20,049 nt of DNA from Plakobranchus ocellatus (GCA_019648995.1 BLXT01002061.1:11497-31545); one strand, 5' to 3'. Shown: positions 8,730-18,914, counted from the stretch's first letter. Notes: a model not told the origin generated them from the sequence alone. Numbers and translations: made by a program.

Positions 8730-8947
8730 GTTCATTGATGAGATGGATGGTATTTGATCATATTCATGTAGTCTCTAGGCCCTGGATCTGGATCTTGATC
8801 GATGAAGTCATTTTTATGAGTTGGGCGCTAGGTCTAAATCTACACATCTTATTTTGGTCTTGTCTGGAAGCCTGAGAAGAAGCTACCCAAGTGTGATGAA
8901 CTTTGAGAGACCATATTTGTGTAATCCTCTTGAACATTAGTTTGTTG
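8730..8947 (+). promoter_or_regulatory. TMEM68: TMEM68 5'-UTR with upstream ORFs
   Basis: This is the leader directly before the TMEM68 start. An ATG at 8896 opens a 14-codon upstream ORF (MNFERPYLCNPLEH) ending in TAG at 8938-8940, only 7 bases before the main ATG. If the exon ending at 7014 is spliced to 8730, another ATG at 7007 gives an 11-codon ORF ending in TGA at 8755-8757. The frame of TMEM68 itself is closed upstream by TGA at 8897-8899, which fixes 8948 as its first in-frame ATG. Confidence 0.5.
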
Positions 8948-9212
8948 ATGATGGATGCGCTAGCCTCAGTCTACTATTTGATCAGCAGCCTTGACATTGA
9001 CTATATATCATGGGTATTATGGGTTTTGTATCCAATCTTGATCACATTCCTGCTGCCACTGTTCATTCTAGTTTTTCTTTTCCTTTCATCCTTGATGCTA
9101 TTTATCTACAAGCAGAGAATGAAACTAAAGGCAGCCTATGATCATGACTTTTGGGATGGAGCAAGGAAAACATTGTCGGCTTTTTGGATTGCCCAAGGCA
9201 GAATTTGGCATG
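8948..9212 (+). CDS. TMEM68: TMEM68 coding exon 1
   Basis: 88 codons plus one base, with donor TG|GTGAGT. It encodes the N-terminus, the hydrophobic segment (SWVLWVLYPILITFLLPLFI and onward), IYKQRMKLKAAYDHDFWDGA and the end RIWH. Human TMEM68 has IYKRKNVLKEAYSHNLWDGA and AVWHG at the same places. Confidence 0.93.
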
Positions 9213-12200
9213 GTGAGTATTACTACTTTGATTTTTATGATTAATTTTATTTTGCTTAAATGTGACGCGTTTTGTCAAACCGGGGCATAAGGTACCGTGG
9301 CCTATTTTGAGATATTGCTATGTAAAGTCAATTGCCTTGTTGCACAATACTAATTTTAGTTTTTTTCCGCACTTGAAAAGTGAGGCTAGCCACTACTAAC
9401 TGTTGTCCGGTCAAGGCTACTGAGGTGTTTCTATTAGATCTATATTAAAAAAATTCAGACTAAATAGAAAATTAACAGCTATACAAATCAGATTATTATT
9501 GAACAGATTGATTCGTCCTTTATGGTTGCTTATTGACTCTAAAGTTTTTCCATAATGTATGATCAAATTTTAAAGTTTTGAGGTTAGATCTGCGGTTGCT
9601 TGCTGGGCCTACTAGTTCCATTTTCGATAACACAGTCGAAACGGATTAAATTAAGCAATAAAAAACTCACGCTACGCTCTACTTCATGTTTCTTAATCTA
9701 CCCAAGGGTCTCTCAAGTTGAACTGCAATAGACTCCGATTTTTTTACAAAGCTGTTTTTGAAAAGATGAGCTAAATCGTGGACACGTTGGTCTAGTGTTT
9801 AGACAGAAAAATGCAGTCACGTCTTACTGGTCCAGAGCCCGGAAACCCGGTGTGGCCAGTAGTGACGTTTCACGGCAACAAGGCAATACACTATAGATTT
9901 CTTCAGCTAATTTTCTCATTGCATATTCCAATCCTAAAGACAGTAGTCTTGAGGTTTATTATAAAAAAACAATATTTTTGCATTTGAAAATACACTTAAT
10001 ACTGTATTTCTTTGACAAAGGTATAATTCTTGAACGAGAATTATGCAAAACATGACCATTTTTACACGTAATGATTTTGGCCATTAATCAACAAAGCACA
10101 CTGGCTCTGTTTGATATCACTGTAATCGGGAAAAATTGAACTTTCTAAATATAGCATTGTTTTCCACATTTAAAATAATTACCATTGAGCTCTCTTGTGA
10201 TAAAATCTTTGAAAATATAGCATCCGTTGATAGCAACCGAGGGGAATCCCCTTAATACAAACAAACGAGTGACTGAGAACGGTCACATGATTTACCGTTG
10301 CTTCAAAATGGCATCAAAACAAAACATCACTTGAGATGCTTTGAACTCTGCGAAAAGCTCAAATGTAGCAAATGTTGGGCACGAAGACCATCTACTAAAT
10401 TTAGTAGAAGAATATTTAATGGAAGAGGAAGAAGAGGACGATGTAGAGTCAGATCAAGGGCAACTCGAAAAAAAGTTTAATTAAGTAGATCTACACAAGA
10501 GGCAGAGGTTAGGGGGGCGGGGCTAGCAGAAGACGAACCATCAACATCTAGCAGTAGTAGAATAGTTGAAATAGAATCAGATAAAGAAAGCAGCGGTGAT
10601 GAAGAAATTGATTTAGTTGTGGATTTAGAGATAAATGTAGAATTAGATGAAGGACATTTTTTAGAGCGTGATCCTGAGTTGGAAAAATTAGAAGGATTTG
10701 TTTGTGGCTGCAAGCTGAAACTGGCATCAGGAGAGACAGGATTTATTTTACAATTTACAGCTGATTTAATTTTCAATAGAAGGCTCACCATTTCTGAGAT
10801 GTCAAAAGTTAAGAATGGTTTAAATTTTTTTTCATTAACTAAATAGATTCTCTAGATTGGTAAAGCTGAATTGACAAAAAGTCAGATCTTCAAGACAACC
10901 AAAGAAGTGCTTAGTTCTGAATTTGTATCAAAAGCTCCAGATCTAAAGAGGCGCTAAGTAGAAATTGTGGACATAGATTTTTAAGAATCAAATTACTCAC
11001 ACTTCTTCGTTTCTATTTATTTGGTTGAACACTTGGCTGCATCCAAATTGGTTCAGGGGTAGTAAGAGAGGGGAGCACACTCGAAAGAAGCCAGTGTATT
11101 AATTTTTTCTCCGGTGCAAAAGCACATCTGACTTGCATTTAACTGACCATGTGGTTTAAAAATGTAGAAACTATTTAATATAATTATAGTTCATGATTTT
11201 CTCTAAGCTTTCAAGCAAACATTGACAGAACAAAAAATGGTTTTGTAGAGAGTCAAATTTTGTTTTGTTGCTATAAATATAAAAAAAAATTTTGAAGATC
11301 TTGGATGATTATTATCAGTGCAACAGCCATAAAACATTGAGAGCATATCTTTGACTTATTTATTTATTTTTTTATTTGCATGTAGATGATACATAGATTT
11401 ATTGTTAGTAGAGTTACTTTATTCTTTACACCTGATGCAGAAGCAAAAGATTACTATATCTAGGGTCTGCTTGATTCACCTTTTTCATAAAATAATAACG
11501 GCGCTTTTTAGCGTTATTCAGCAAACACTGAAATATGTATTTTGCTATTTTGAATGCTTTTTGTACTTATCATAAGTAATATATAATTATAAAAAGGAGG
11601 ACTTGGGAAAAGTTCTACCCTGGGTAGTTATGATAAAATTGATAAAAATAAAAAACGTTTTCCTAAGTTTCACGAAAAGGAATTTTGATTACAAAATGCA
11701 TATTTCCTGAAGGTAGAGAAATAAACTATTTGATGGTTCTTTTTTTGAAAAATCATTTTGTAAATACTTACATTAATGATGGTTTTCATTTTCTTGAATA
11801 GATATCAATTAACTAAATTCATAAATAAATTATTGTGCAATATCTTCTGAGATTACATTTTTTCTTTATTTTGTGCTGTTGCTGTGAGTTATGGAAATGT
11901 ATGATGTGCTTTAAAATGAACAAAACAAACAGCATGAAACAATGTGAAATTTTGTGTGAGTATCAAGCATTATGTGCTCATTGTGACTGCCAAACTTTGG
12001 TGCTCCCGGATTATTAGAACCTATTGTTTATATATATATATATATTCAAAATTTTAAACTCAGTTTTCCCAATAAAACGATTTTTTGCTTTGCGCGTATC
12101 AACCATGTTTAAATGCCCATAGCTCAGCCAGAAAGTATCCAATTGACATAAACTTGGTGTCAAATTAAAGCTTAAGACCTGAACTATACAATGGTATAAA

Positions 12201-15200
12201 TATCTCAAAACACCCTGGGATTATCTTATGCCGTGTTTTGACAGAACACGTCACATATAGGCCTAGTTGTAAGCAATAGTTAATTATATATATGTTTCTT
12301 ACTGCTTGCTTTTCCGCCTCTTCACATTCTGATTCTCCCTTGCAGGCTATGAAATTGAAGGCATAGAAAACATTCCTTCCTCCGGCCCAGCTCTAATCAT
12401 CTATTATCATGGCACACTTCCTGTAGACATGTACTATGTTGTTTCCTCTCTTATATTGGAAAAAGATCGCCAGGTTCATCTCGTTGGTGACAAATTCCTT
12501 TTCCATATTCCAGGTAAATTTTTTAGCTAAAACTGATGCGTGTATTATTATTTTTTGTTCTTGTACTAATTGTAGCGATGCACATTTTGCCTATTTACTC
12601 TCGAGGTTTCTATATTGTTTCTGTGGGCCAGTTTTCAAAGCTGAGCACACATACTAGAATACATTTATAAGTGATGTTATTTAGTTTTGAGGTATTTATA
12701 GGCTCAGGTCATTTGTTGTATCAGATGGTTTCACTGTGAGTTAGGGAGGATCTTCAACTTACACAATTCAGGGAAGCAACAGATCTGAAAATAACTTCTA
12801 AAAAGTCTCAATAGCAGCATCTACAGCCTTTCAGACAAAAGTCCAGATAACATGTTATGCAAAACTTATGACTCATTTTGTGTGACCTTTCAAGATAGGA
12901 ACAATCTAGCCTTGTGATGTCTTGCTAAATCATTCATTTTGAAAATCATTAGGAGGTTTTCTTTCATTTTTGTAGCCCATTATTTTTTAAATTTTCTTTT
13001 GCCTACCATTTTAACCAATTCAGTTGCACACTATAAAGCACCTATGCAAAGGGCTTTATGTGCCTTGAAATGTTGTAATCCCATGTATGTAAATTCTGTA
13101 TACTTAATGCTTTTGAAATTGTTAACTATGGGGCAAAATAGGACATGAACATTGATGCCAATGATGATGAACTAGAACATTACAGCTGAGCGGGTCAAAC
13201 TAATTTCTTGTCTTGGCTCCTGCAGGCTGGCAAACACTTATGGAAGTGTGTAAAGTTACCACAGGTACTGTGTCAAGCTGTGTCGAGGTGCTCAAGAGTG
13301 GACAGATTCTCTCTATTGCTCCAGGTTTGCCCACTAAATTGTTATGAATCATGCTTGTGTTTTTTTTTTACTATAATAACATTATATCAACCAATATCGT
13401 GATCCTATGCTTATCTTTCTACATTTAAAACTCAGTAGTTGGATTAAATATGTATTTCTTAAATAGTCAATCGATTATCTTTGTAGCATCTTACTTGACT
13501 TTTAAGGTGGTGTACGAGAAGCTCTGTTTGGTGATGAAACTTACAACTTAATGTGGAATCAGAGATCAGGCTTTTGCAAAGTTGCCCTGCAGGCCAATGT
13601 GGTAAGTCATAGATGCACGATTTTTTTCAATTTCTGTTTTTCTTTTTCTTTTATTTTCTAGAATTTTCAGGGGAAGAGATAATTTAATGCATTATCCAAT
13701 TTTTTTTTTTTATTTGTAAGGGAACACTACTTTGCCTTAGAAAAACTTGTAGACAATTTTGTCCTTTGAGATTACAGTCATAGTAAAGAAAGAAAAAGAG
13801 ATGCACTGCTTGCCGTTGGTATTGAGTATGATTCATTTGTTTAAATTCACTCAAGAGATAATGAAACAAAGTATTTGAAAATACATTTGAAGATGTTGAA
13901 AAAAAAGTATTGTGTGCATAAAAAAAGGTTAAATCCCCATAAGATCTGCAAAGAATTTGTTTCCATATCCCAGCCACTTTCATCTGTTTTGCTTTAAAAA
14001 TTCTGCACCATAATGTGAGAGTTAAAACATCAATGAAATTATCATGTATGAAGCAAACCATTATGTTACAGACTTATGCAGATTATAAGAGGGCCATTTT
14101 ATTTGTGAATAAATCATAAGGATCTAGGCAAATTAAGTGTTACTATTTCAACTCAGCAAATTACACCAATTGGCAGCAAAGTTTGTCAATATAATTCTTC
14201 TTTTTTCTTGTCTTCTTTCAATAAAGGTTGATTGCATGATATGTTACTCTCTTTCAGCCCATCATCCCAATGTTTACAGTGAATATTCGTGAAGCATTTC
14301 GCACTCCCAGCTGGGCCAGAGGTAAAGTTTGTATTTATTTCAAGCTAGATGTTTGATGATCAGTCTTAGCATATATTTCATCTCGAATGTTTATGCAAGT
14401 TTTGAAGAAAAGATATTCTGATTAATCTGGGCACAGATCTATCACAATAATATCAGGTTTTCACTTTAACAAAGCTCACAGTGTAGTAGACAGAGTGTTT
14501 TAATTACGTCTTATACTTTTTTTTTTAATATGGACTTTTATCCATGCACGATCCCTAATTATGTCCAGTGCACCAATTCAAGTCTGATTTGACATCACTC
14601 CATGCCTTTCTGTAGAGAAAAAGCACTTATTCATATCTTGTCTTTCCAGATTAAAAAAAAAACCACGTTTGTCTTTAGTTTTAATTTAATTCCTTGCTTC
14701 AAAAGGTTGTTATAGAAGGCTTTGAAAATACACTAAGTAACAAATGTCAACTTGGCAACAAAATTGAGATTGTTCAAATGACAAGAATCTAAATTTAAAT
14801 CTTTTGCCTCATTATGGATTCTTAGCTTCTAGCATCCCCTGCTTTTATCTTTATCCCTTCCATTAGAAGTAAAATCTAGCATCTAATGTATAGATGTCTG
14901 TAGACCTGCTAGCAGCTTTTGCTTGGCCACAATTTCAAAACTGAATTTTTTTTCATAGTACAGATTTTATCATTCCTGTTCTCTTCACTTTTTTAATTTT
15001 TTCCTTGTATTAGATCTAGGTTCTGGAGCCTAGAATCTGGCTCCTTGCCACTTGTAATCTGATCTGCTAAGCCTAATGATTGAATGTGGTATTCCCATTA
15101 TCTTCATTCTGTAAGGGCATTGTCAACTAGGACAATTTTAGATTAATTGTCAGCCTAAAAGAATGGTGTTTGTAATGAATGTAAAAAGTCTAGGCAAATT

Positions 15201-18200
15201 TAAATTTGAAATCATCTTTGCACCTTGATAAAAATTAATGTAAAAAATAATGACACACATGATTATGAAAATAAAATCAATTTTTTTCCAAACATAAATT
15301 ATAAGCTTCAAATTAAAAAAAAATAGTAACTGATTATAGACCTATCGGTTAGAAAAGGCATAGACGCTAGGCTTAGGCCTAAAAAGCATAGCAGTATATT
15401 TTGACAGTTGCACTCACTGGGCAGCAATTTAGGCCTAGAGACATTGAGTACTGAGTGGACTATGCTTAGGCCTAGGCTAGATCAAAGCAGAGCCTTTACA
15501 TTAAAGAGGAAACGAGAAACACACACACACACACCAGTAGAGAGAGGTGGAGGTAAATGGGATAAGATAGGGGAGAAGTTTGGAGAAGATTGAAAAAGGC
15601 AATAAAAACCTTTTTCATTTGAACTTAGGTTGGAATGTCTTCATTGAAGTTTTTACTTGGTAGCCTATGGTATTAAAGAGAAACACATACATACACATGC
15701 ATAGAGAGAGATACACACAAACACAGACAAATAGAGAGAGAATTGGTACAAAATGGTGGATGAAATAATTAATACATATCTTTACCTATATATATGAACA
15801 ATACATCTCTTTTTTTTTCCCAGATTGGCTCCGTGGAATATATGAAAAATCAAGACTTCCAATAGTGCCTATATATGGATTTTTTCCAGTAAAATTAAAG
15901 TAAGAATTATTAGACCTGAGAAAAGAAAGACAATATTATTTTCGTATCAATGATTATCTTTTCAAATTGTAAAATAAACCATCGTTAAGTGCTTGTGGTT
16001 TTGTCAAACACAAACTTTACATGTGGACATCACTATTATCTCTCCCAGATTTTGCTATTCTTATATATATGTATACTACTCTCTGCCTGTCTGTTTCTCA
16101 GCAAGTGTTTGTAGGGTATCCTGTGATTTCTTTTTTAGTTTGTAATTGAAATTTGCTATTTGTCTCTGAAATGTGCCATGGTAATAATTCCTCCTGTTTT
16201 GTACACTACTCTGTGGTTCAGAACAGTGTTTGGCGAGCCCATCATTCCAGATGCAAGCTACACACCAGAGGAACTGGCTGCTGTTGTAAGTACACATGGG
16301 GAATCCTTTGTTGAAGGGTAGAGGAGGGGAAAAGAGAGGGACATTTGAGACTCTTTTCAAAAGATTAATTTGAAATAATTTCTAATATGAATCGAAAAAA
16401 TTTGCAATGATAAATTTCAGAGGGAAAATTTTTCGGAAAAAAAAATCATAATGTACAGTTAACAGCATAAATTGAGAACACAAATATCGAAACCTATTTT
16501 GCTCTCATTTTTTCTTTGATTTTCCTAAAGCGTTTTACCATAAGCTGTGATTTTATAGTAAGAATCTTTAGTATCAGATGTTGAGTATTTGGAATGGAGA
16601 AGGAATTTTTTATTTTAACTTTGCTATTTTTCCCACAAAATTATTTATGTAGTAAACAGTGAATATTGCAAATTCAGTTTGTGCAACTCTAAATATTATT
16701 GCAAAAATGTCTCACTCAAGATTTCTTGAGATGAAAAAACTAAGGGAGAAGATAAGTTTTAGTGATAGAAAAACAATGTTTGTAATTTATATGGAAAATG
16801 AGCTTTAAGACCAGTCTTTATGAATTGGGTATCGCATGCAAAGCTTTTGAGAGGAAGGAATTTGAAGTTTGCTTTTCTGTTCTTTAAACAAATTTTTTTC
16901 AAAACCCCAATATCTTCATTACATGCAGAATTATAATATCAATCAAGTTTGCACCATTGCCAAGCTTATTGAATGCATTTTTTTTTTTCTGGCTTTATCA
17001 TGAATTGAAAATATTCGAATTGCAAATGCCAAATCATTTGTACTTGTGGATAGAGTGATATACACATGAATTTTTCACACAGCTTTTTATACTTTCTTGA
17101 AATGAGTTTAGATTCATTTCAATTTAAAGTTAGTGGAGTGCATAAAATGTTAACGATACAGAACTGGTCATGACATGTCAATATCTATATTTCAACCATT
17201 TTTTGCAACATGAATCCACCAAGAAGTCAATAAGTTTAGATGTCTTGTTTGTCAAAAACCACCGTTTTCAAATAGAGAACAAGATCTGAGGACAACTACA
17301 TGAAGATGTCCTGAAAAAAAAGGACCCTTTCTCCAGGCTTGCAGCTTTTAAAACAAGCACGTCCATCTGCCTGTTTGTTTTGCCAATCAACCTCTTTGTT
17401 ATATCAATCAATCCCCTATGTACGCCCTCACTACACATCCTGCTGAGGAGGGAGACTCAGCATATTGGGCTGGCATGCTTTGAGGAAAATCATCAATTCT
17501 GAACATTTTTTTGTTTTTTGTTTCTGTTTCTAACTTCAAATGCATTTTCCTGAAAATGTTGGGGTTTTTTTCTATGGCCAAATTTTCCTTAAATTTGGTG
17601 TTTATCTCCTTACATGTGAAAGATAATGACTTGAGCAATTTGTAATATCGAATTCTGTTTTTAGAAATACCGAAACTTAGATTTAAAATACCAGGTTTTT
17701 TTTGCTTTTCTTTTTTGAAAAAGTCCTAGAAAATATATTTTTCATTATATCCTGAAAAACCTCTCGATATCCAAGCAGCAAATGTGAAATGATATGAATG
17801 AAAAGTGTGAGATTCAATTCTTTTTGAAAAACAATAAATTCCTCAAAATAATTCAAGATGGCAGCCGTAAACCGTGGCAACCATATTATAAAAAAACAAC
17901 AACGAATTTTATGGTTCATTTTCATCTAATTTTATCTTGTTGAGTCCTTCGCATTGATATTGATAGTAACCCTCCTCCCCTTTCCCTATTTCACATTTTA
18001 AGTAGAGTTGTTTCTACTTATGCTAAGATTGAAGAGCTACACCTTGTGCGTTAAAGGGCACTCAATATTTGATGTTAGGTCTGAGAATTCTGAGCAACAA
18101 ATAGGCGACCACTTAGAAATATTCAGCTGCAAATGCCATTTCTTAATCCATAGTTTGTAGCTTGATATTGACACAAAAATACTGAGTCATTTAGAGAAAC

Positions 18201-18716
18201 AATTCGTAGCCACAGTTTGAAAGAAATTGTATTTTAGTATAATTTTACTTGTTAAATAATCCTCAAGTTAAGTCTTTAATACAAATAACAACTTAGCCTG
18301 GATCTCATGAAATTTTCACCAGTCTGGAAGCTCTAAGAAATTTGAACGGTTTTTATGCATGTGCAGTCCAAATGGCATACTTTCTATAAAGAAGTTTTCC
18401 TTTTTTTCTTCACACCATCCACATCATTTAAACAGGCTTTTCAATTTATTCTGAAGCTATTTTTCAGACTTGATATCGGCATCACAGGACATGACGAAAG
18501 GAGAGTAAAATTTCTAACAAGCTGATACAATTAAGAATTATGTTTTGAAGTTCACAGCTGGAAGTTAAATGAGAAAATAAAAATGTACATTTTTTTCAGG
18601 TTCGGATCAGAATCAAAGACTTGATAGAGGAGAACCAGCATTGCCCTGGCAGCATATTGCGAGCTCTGCTGGAGAGATTCCCAATGTTCAGGCAGGAGAA
18701 ACCGGTAGGGAGCTGA
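8948..18716 (+). CDS. TMEM68: TMEM68 orthologue, ER membrane acyltransferase-like protein (complete, 8 coding exons)
   Basis: TMEM68 (DIESL) is an ER-anchored glycerolipid acyltransferase-family enzyme that makes triacylglycerol independently of DGAT1 and DGAT2. Exons 8948-9212, 12346-12513, 13226-13324, 13507-13601, 14258-14321, 15824-15899, 16222-16285 and 18600-18716 join with consistent phases into 315 residues (human about 324). A hydrophobic stretch at about 21-54 would form one or two membrane segments and is followed by KQR. WDGARK lies at 69-74. Motif I is YHGTLPVD, with His110 and Asp116. APGGVRE lies at 176-182, PIIPMF at 210-215, PIVPIYGFFPVKL at 243-255, GEPIIPD at 260-266 and LLERF at 303-307. 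All blocks correspond to vertebrate TMEM68 as I recall it, so the catalytic core looks intact. Start: ATG 8948 is the first in-frame ATG; the ATG at 8951 is an alternative. Stop: TGA 18714-18716. No frameshift or missing key residue is seen. Confidence 0.95.
9778..9895 (+). repeat. Possible degraded tRNA-derived SINE with internal hairpin
   Basis: An A-box-like TGGTCTAGTG (9788-9797) begins a tRNA-like stretch, followed by TTTAGACAG. The expected B box is not intact. Downstream, ACTGGTCC (9826-9833) pairs with GGCCAGT (9854-9860) with one bulge, and CCGG pairs with CCGG inside it, giving a stable GC-rich hairpin that is unusual in this AT-rich intron. The assignment is tentative. Confidence 0.35.
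10240..10252. promoter_or_regulatory. kappaB-like palindrome AGGGGAATCCCCT
   Basis: A 13-bp sequence containing GGGGAATCCCC, which fits the NF-kappaB/Rel consensus GGGRNWYYCC. It lies 56 bp upstream of the ATG of the decayed ORF at 10308 and inside TMEM68 intron 1. Single matches of this length can occur by chance; function is inferred. Confidence 0.3.
10308..10970 (+). pseudogene. Decayed, probably transposon-derived ORF (N-terminal part)
   Basis: From ATG at 10308 (MASKQNIT) the frame is broken by TGA at 10332. It continues as DALNSAKSSNVANV, then the acidic LVEEYLMEEEEEDDVESD, to a TAA near 10482. The coding pattern then moves to another frame: an acidic, Ser-rich stretch (EPSTSSSSRIVEIESD, DKESSGDEEIDL), then DPELEKLEGFVCGCKLKLA, QFTADLIFNRRLTISEMSK, ending at a stop near 10846. 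A third stretch (GKAELTKSQIFKTTKEVLS) follows to about 10957. An acidic N-terminus followed by a C-x-C/K-L-A-S-G and QF...I...R...EMSK pattern resembles multi-copy transposon-related proteins of invertebrates, from memory only. No transposase core is seen. At least one stop and one frameshift make it non-functional. It sits in TMEM68 intron 1. Confidence 0.5.
12029..12045. repeat. TA microsatellite
   Basis: About eight TA units in TMEM68 intron 1. Confidence 0.85.
12346..12513 (+). CDS. TMEM68: TMEM68 coding exon 2 (motif I)
   Basis: Acceptor CTTGCAG, donor G|GTAAAT. Two bases complete Gly89, then 55 codons and one base. It encodes YEIEGIENIPSSGPALIIYY, HGTLPVDMYY and the end LVGDKFLFHIP. 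The His and Asp of HGTLPVD are the acyltransferase motif I pair; as I count it here the spacing is His-x5-Asp, as in HGAIPID of human TMEM68. Confidence 0.96.
12514..13225 (+). other. TMEM68 intron 2
   Basis: GT-AG intron, 712 bp, AT-rich. Open frames in it are readthrough of exon 2 or chance. Nothing else recognised. Confidence 0.9.
13226..13324 (+). CDS. TMEM68: TMEM68 coding exon 3
   Basis: Acceptor CCTGCAG, donor CCAG|GTTTGC, a weaker donor than its neighbours. It encodes WQTLMEVCKVTTGTVSSCVE and VLKSGQILSIAP between split glycines, equivalent to CVEILRSGHLLAISPG in human. The following intron is only 182 bp. Confidence 0.95.
13507..13601 (+). CDS. TMEM68: TMEM68 coding exon 4 (GGVRE motif)
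   Basis: Acceptor TTTTAAG (AAG rather than CAG), donor GTG|GTAAGT. It completes Gly178 and encodes GVREALFGDETYNLMWNQRS then GFCKVALQANV. GGVREAL is a family signature conserved in vertebrate TMEM68 (GGVREALISDETYN). Confidence 0.96.
13602..14257 (+). other. TMEM68 intron 4
   Basis: GT-AG intron, 656 bp. A 125-codon minus-strand open frame (13684-14061) spans it. It has no family signature, is rich in Phe/Leu/Asn from A/T runs, and is treated as chance. Confidence 0.85.
14258..14321 (+). CDS. TMEM68: TMEM68 coding exon 5
   Basis: Acceptor CTTTCAG, donor AGAG|GTAAAG. It encodes PIIPMFTVNIREAFRTPSWA followed by R and the first base of Asp231. PIIPMFTQNIREGFR is the human counterpart. Confidence 0.96.
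15367..15480. repeat. Small foldback element built on TAGGCCTA
   Basis: The left arm CTAGGCTTAGGCCTAA...GCATA (15367-15390) pairs with the right arm TATGCTTAGGCCTAGGCTAG (15461-15480) as an imperfect inverted repeat. A third TAGGCCTA lies between them at 15430-15437. The element is about 114 bp with no coding capacity. It may be a MITE or a degenerate hairpin repeat. Confidence 0.5.
15511..15745. repeat. AC and GA simple-sequence patches
   Basis: An ACAC run at about 15519-15533, then mixed ACATACAC and AGAGAGAG patches at 15680-15745. Low complexity; an open frame through the first patch is not a gene. Confidence 0.7.
15824..15899 (+). CDS. TMEM68: TMEM68 coding exon 6
   Basis: A long T-rich acceptor, TTTCCCAG, and donor AAA|GTAAGA. 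It encodes the end of Asp231, then WLRGIYEKSRLPIVPIYGFF, PVKL and two bases of Lys256, equivalent to WLYEKFRYPFAPMYGGFPVKL in human. Confidence 0.95.
15900..16221 (+). other. TMEM68 intron 6
   Basis: GT-AG intron, 322 bp, ending GTTCAG. AT-rich with no features recognised. Confidence 0.9.
16222..16285 (+). CDS. TMEM68: TMEM68 coding exon 7
   Basis: Acceptor GGTTCAG, donor GTT|GTAAGT. One base completes Lys256, then TVFGEPIIPDASYTPEELAA and V. TYLGDPIPYDPQITAEELAE is the human counterpart. Confidence 0.94.
16286..18599 (+). other. TMEM68 intron 7
   Basis: GT-AG intron, 2314 bp, ending TTTTTTCAG. I looked for conserved blocks and repeat families and recognised none. Minus-strand open frames near 17408-17638 and 17683-17925 have no family signature. 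Confidence 0.88.
18600..18716 (+). CDS. TMEM68: TMEM68 terminal coding exon
   Basis: 38 codons and stop TGA. It encodes VRIRIKDLIEENQHCPGSIL, RALLERF and a short tail, PMFRQEKPVGS, compared with PGNILSALLERF plus an 11-residue tail in human. CCG|GTAGGG at 18705 could act as a weak donor, but the stop nine bases on and the matching total length favour this as the true end. Confidence 0.93.
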   Translation, partial: VRIRIKDLIEENQHCPGSILRALLERFPMFRQEKPVGS

Positions 18717-18908
18717 GACCTGGTCTTCCACAGTTTTACAGAAAGTGATAAATGAAATTTGTGATACATATCAAAATCTAAGATTGTCTTTATGTCAAAG
18801 TTGTTTCTTATTACCTTATTCTATTGCTCTGGATGCTTTTTTCTTCAGTTGCTGGAAACTGATTGGCAACAATAACAATAACAAATCTGAAACAACAAAT
18901 TTAGTAAA

Positions 18909-18914
18909 AATAAA
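18909..18914 (+). terminator. TMEM68: Candidate proximal polyadenylation signal AATAAA
   Basis: Canonical hexamer 193 bases after the TMEM68 stop, followed by an A run and then TTCTGTTTTGG, a modest U/GU-rich context. Confidence 0.35.

Larger units (their letters stand above)
9213..12345 (+). other. TMEM68 intron 1 (largest)
   Basis: GT-AG intron of 3133 bp. It holds a tRNA-like element (9778-9895), a kappaB-like palindrome (10240-10252), a decayed transposon-like ORF (10308-10970), a 7-bp hairpin AATAACG/CGTTATT (11494-11500 and 11512-11518) and a TA microsatellite (12029-12045). The rest is AT-rich without recognisable content. Confidence 0.9.
14322..15823 (+). other. TMEM68 intron 5
   Basis: GT-AG intron, 1502 bp. 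It holds the TAGGCCTA foldback element (15367-15480) and AC/GA simple repeats (15511-15540 and 15680-15745). Nothing else recognised. Confidence 0.9.

Noticed and set aside
10477..10791. Minus-strand Ser-rich 104-codon frame
   Set aside because: It is the complement of the acidic/Ser-rich stretch of the decayed plus-strand ORF.
12090..12240. Sequence with CCATAGCTCAGCCAGAAAG and AACTTGGTGTCAAATTAAAG that feels like a dispersed invertebrate repeat
   Set aside because: I could not identify boundaries, Pol III boxes or a coding pattern, so I do not annotate it.
13684..14061. 125-codon minus-strand frame in TMEM68 intron 4
   Set aside because: Longest frame of its area but composition-driven, lies entirely in an intron, and has no family signature.
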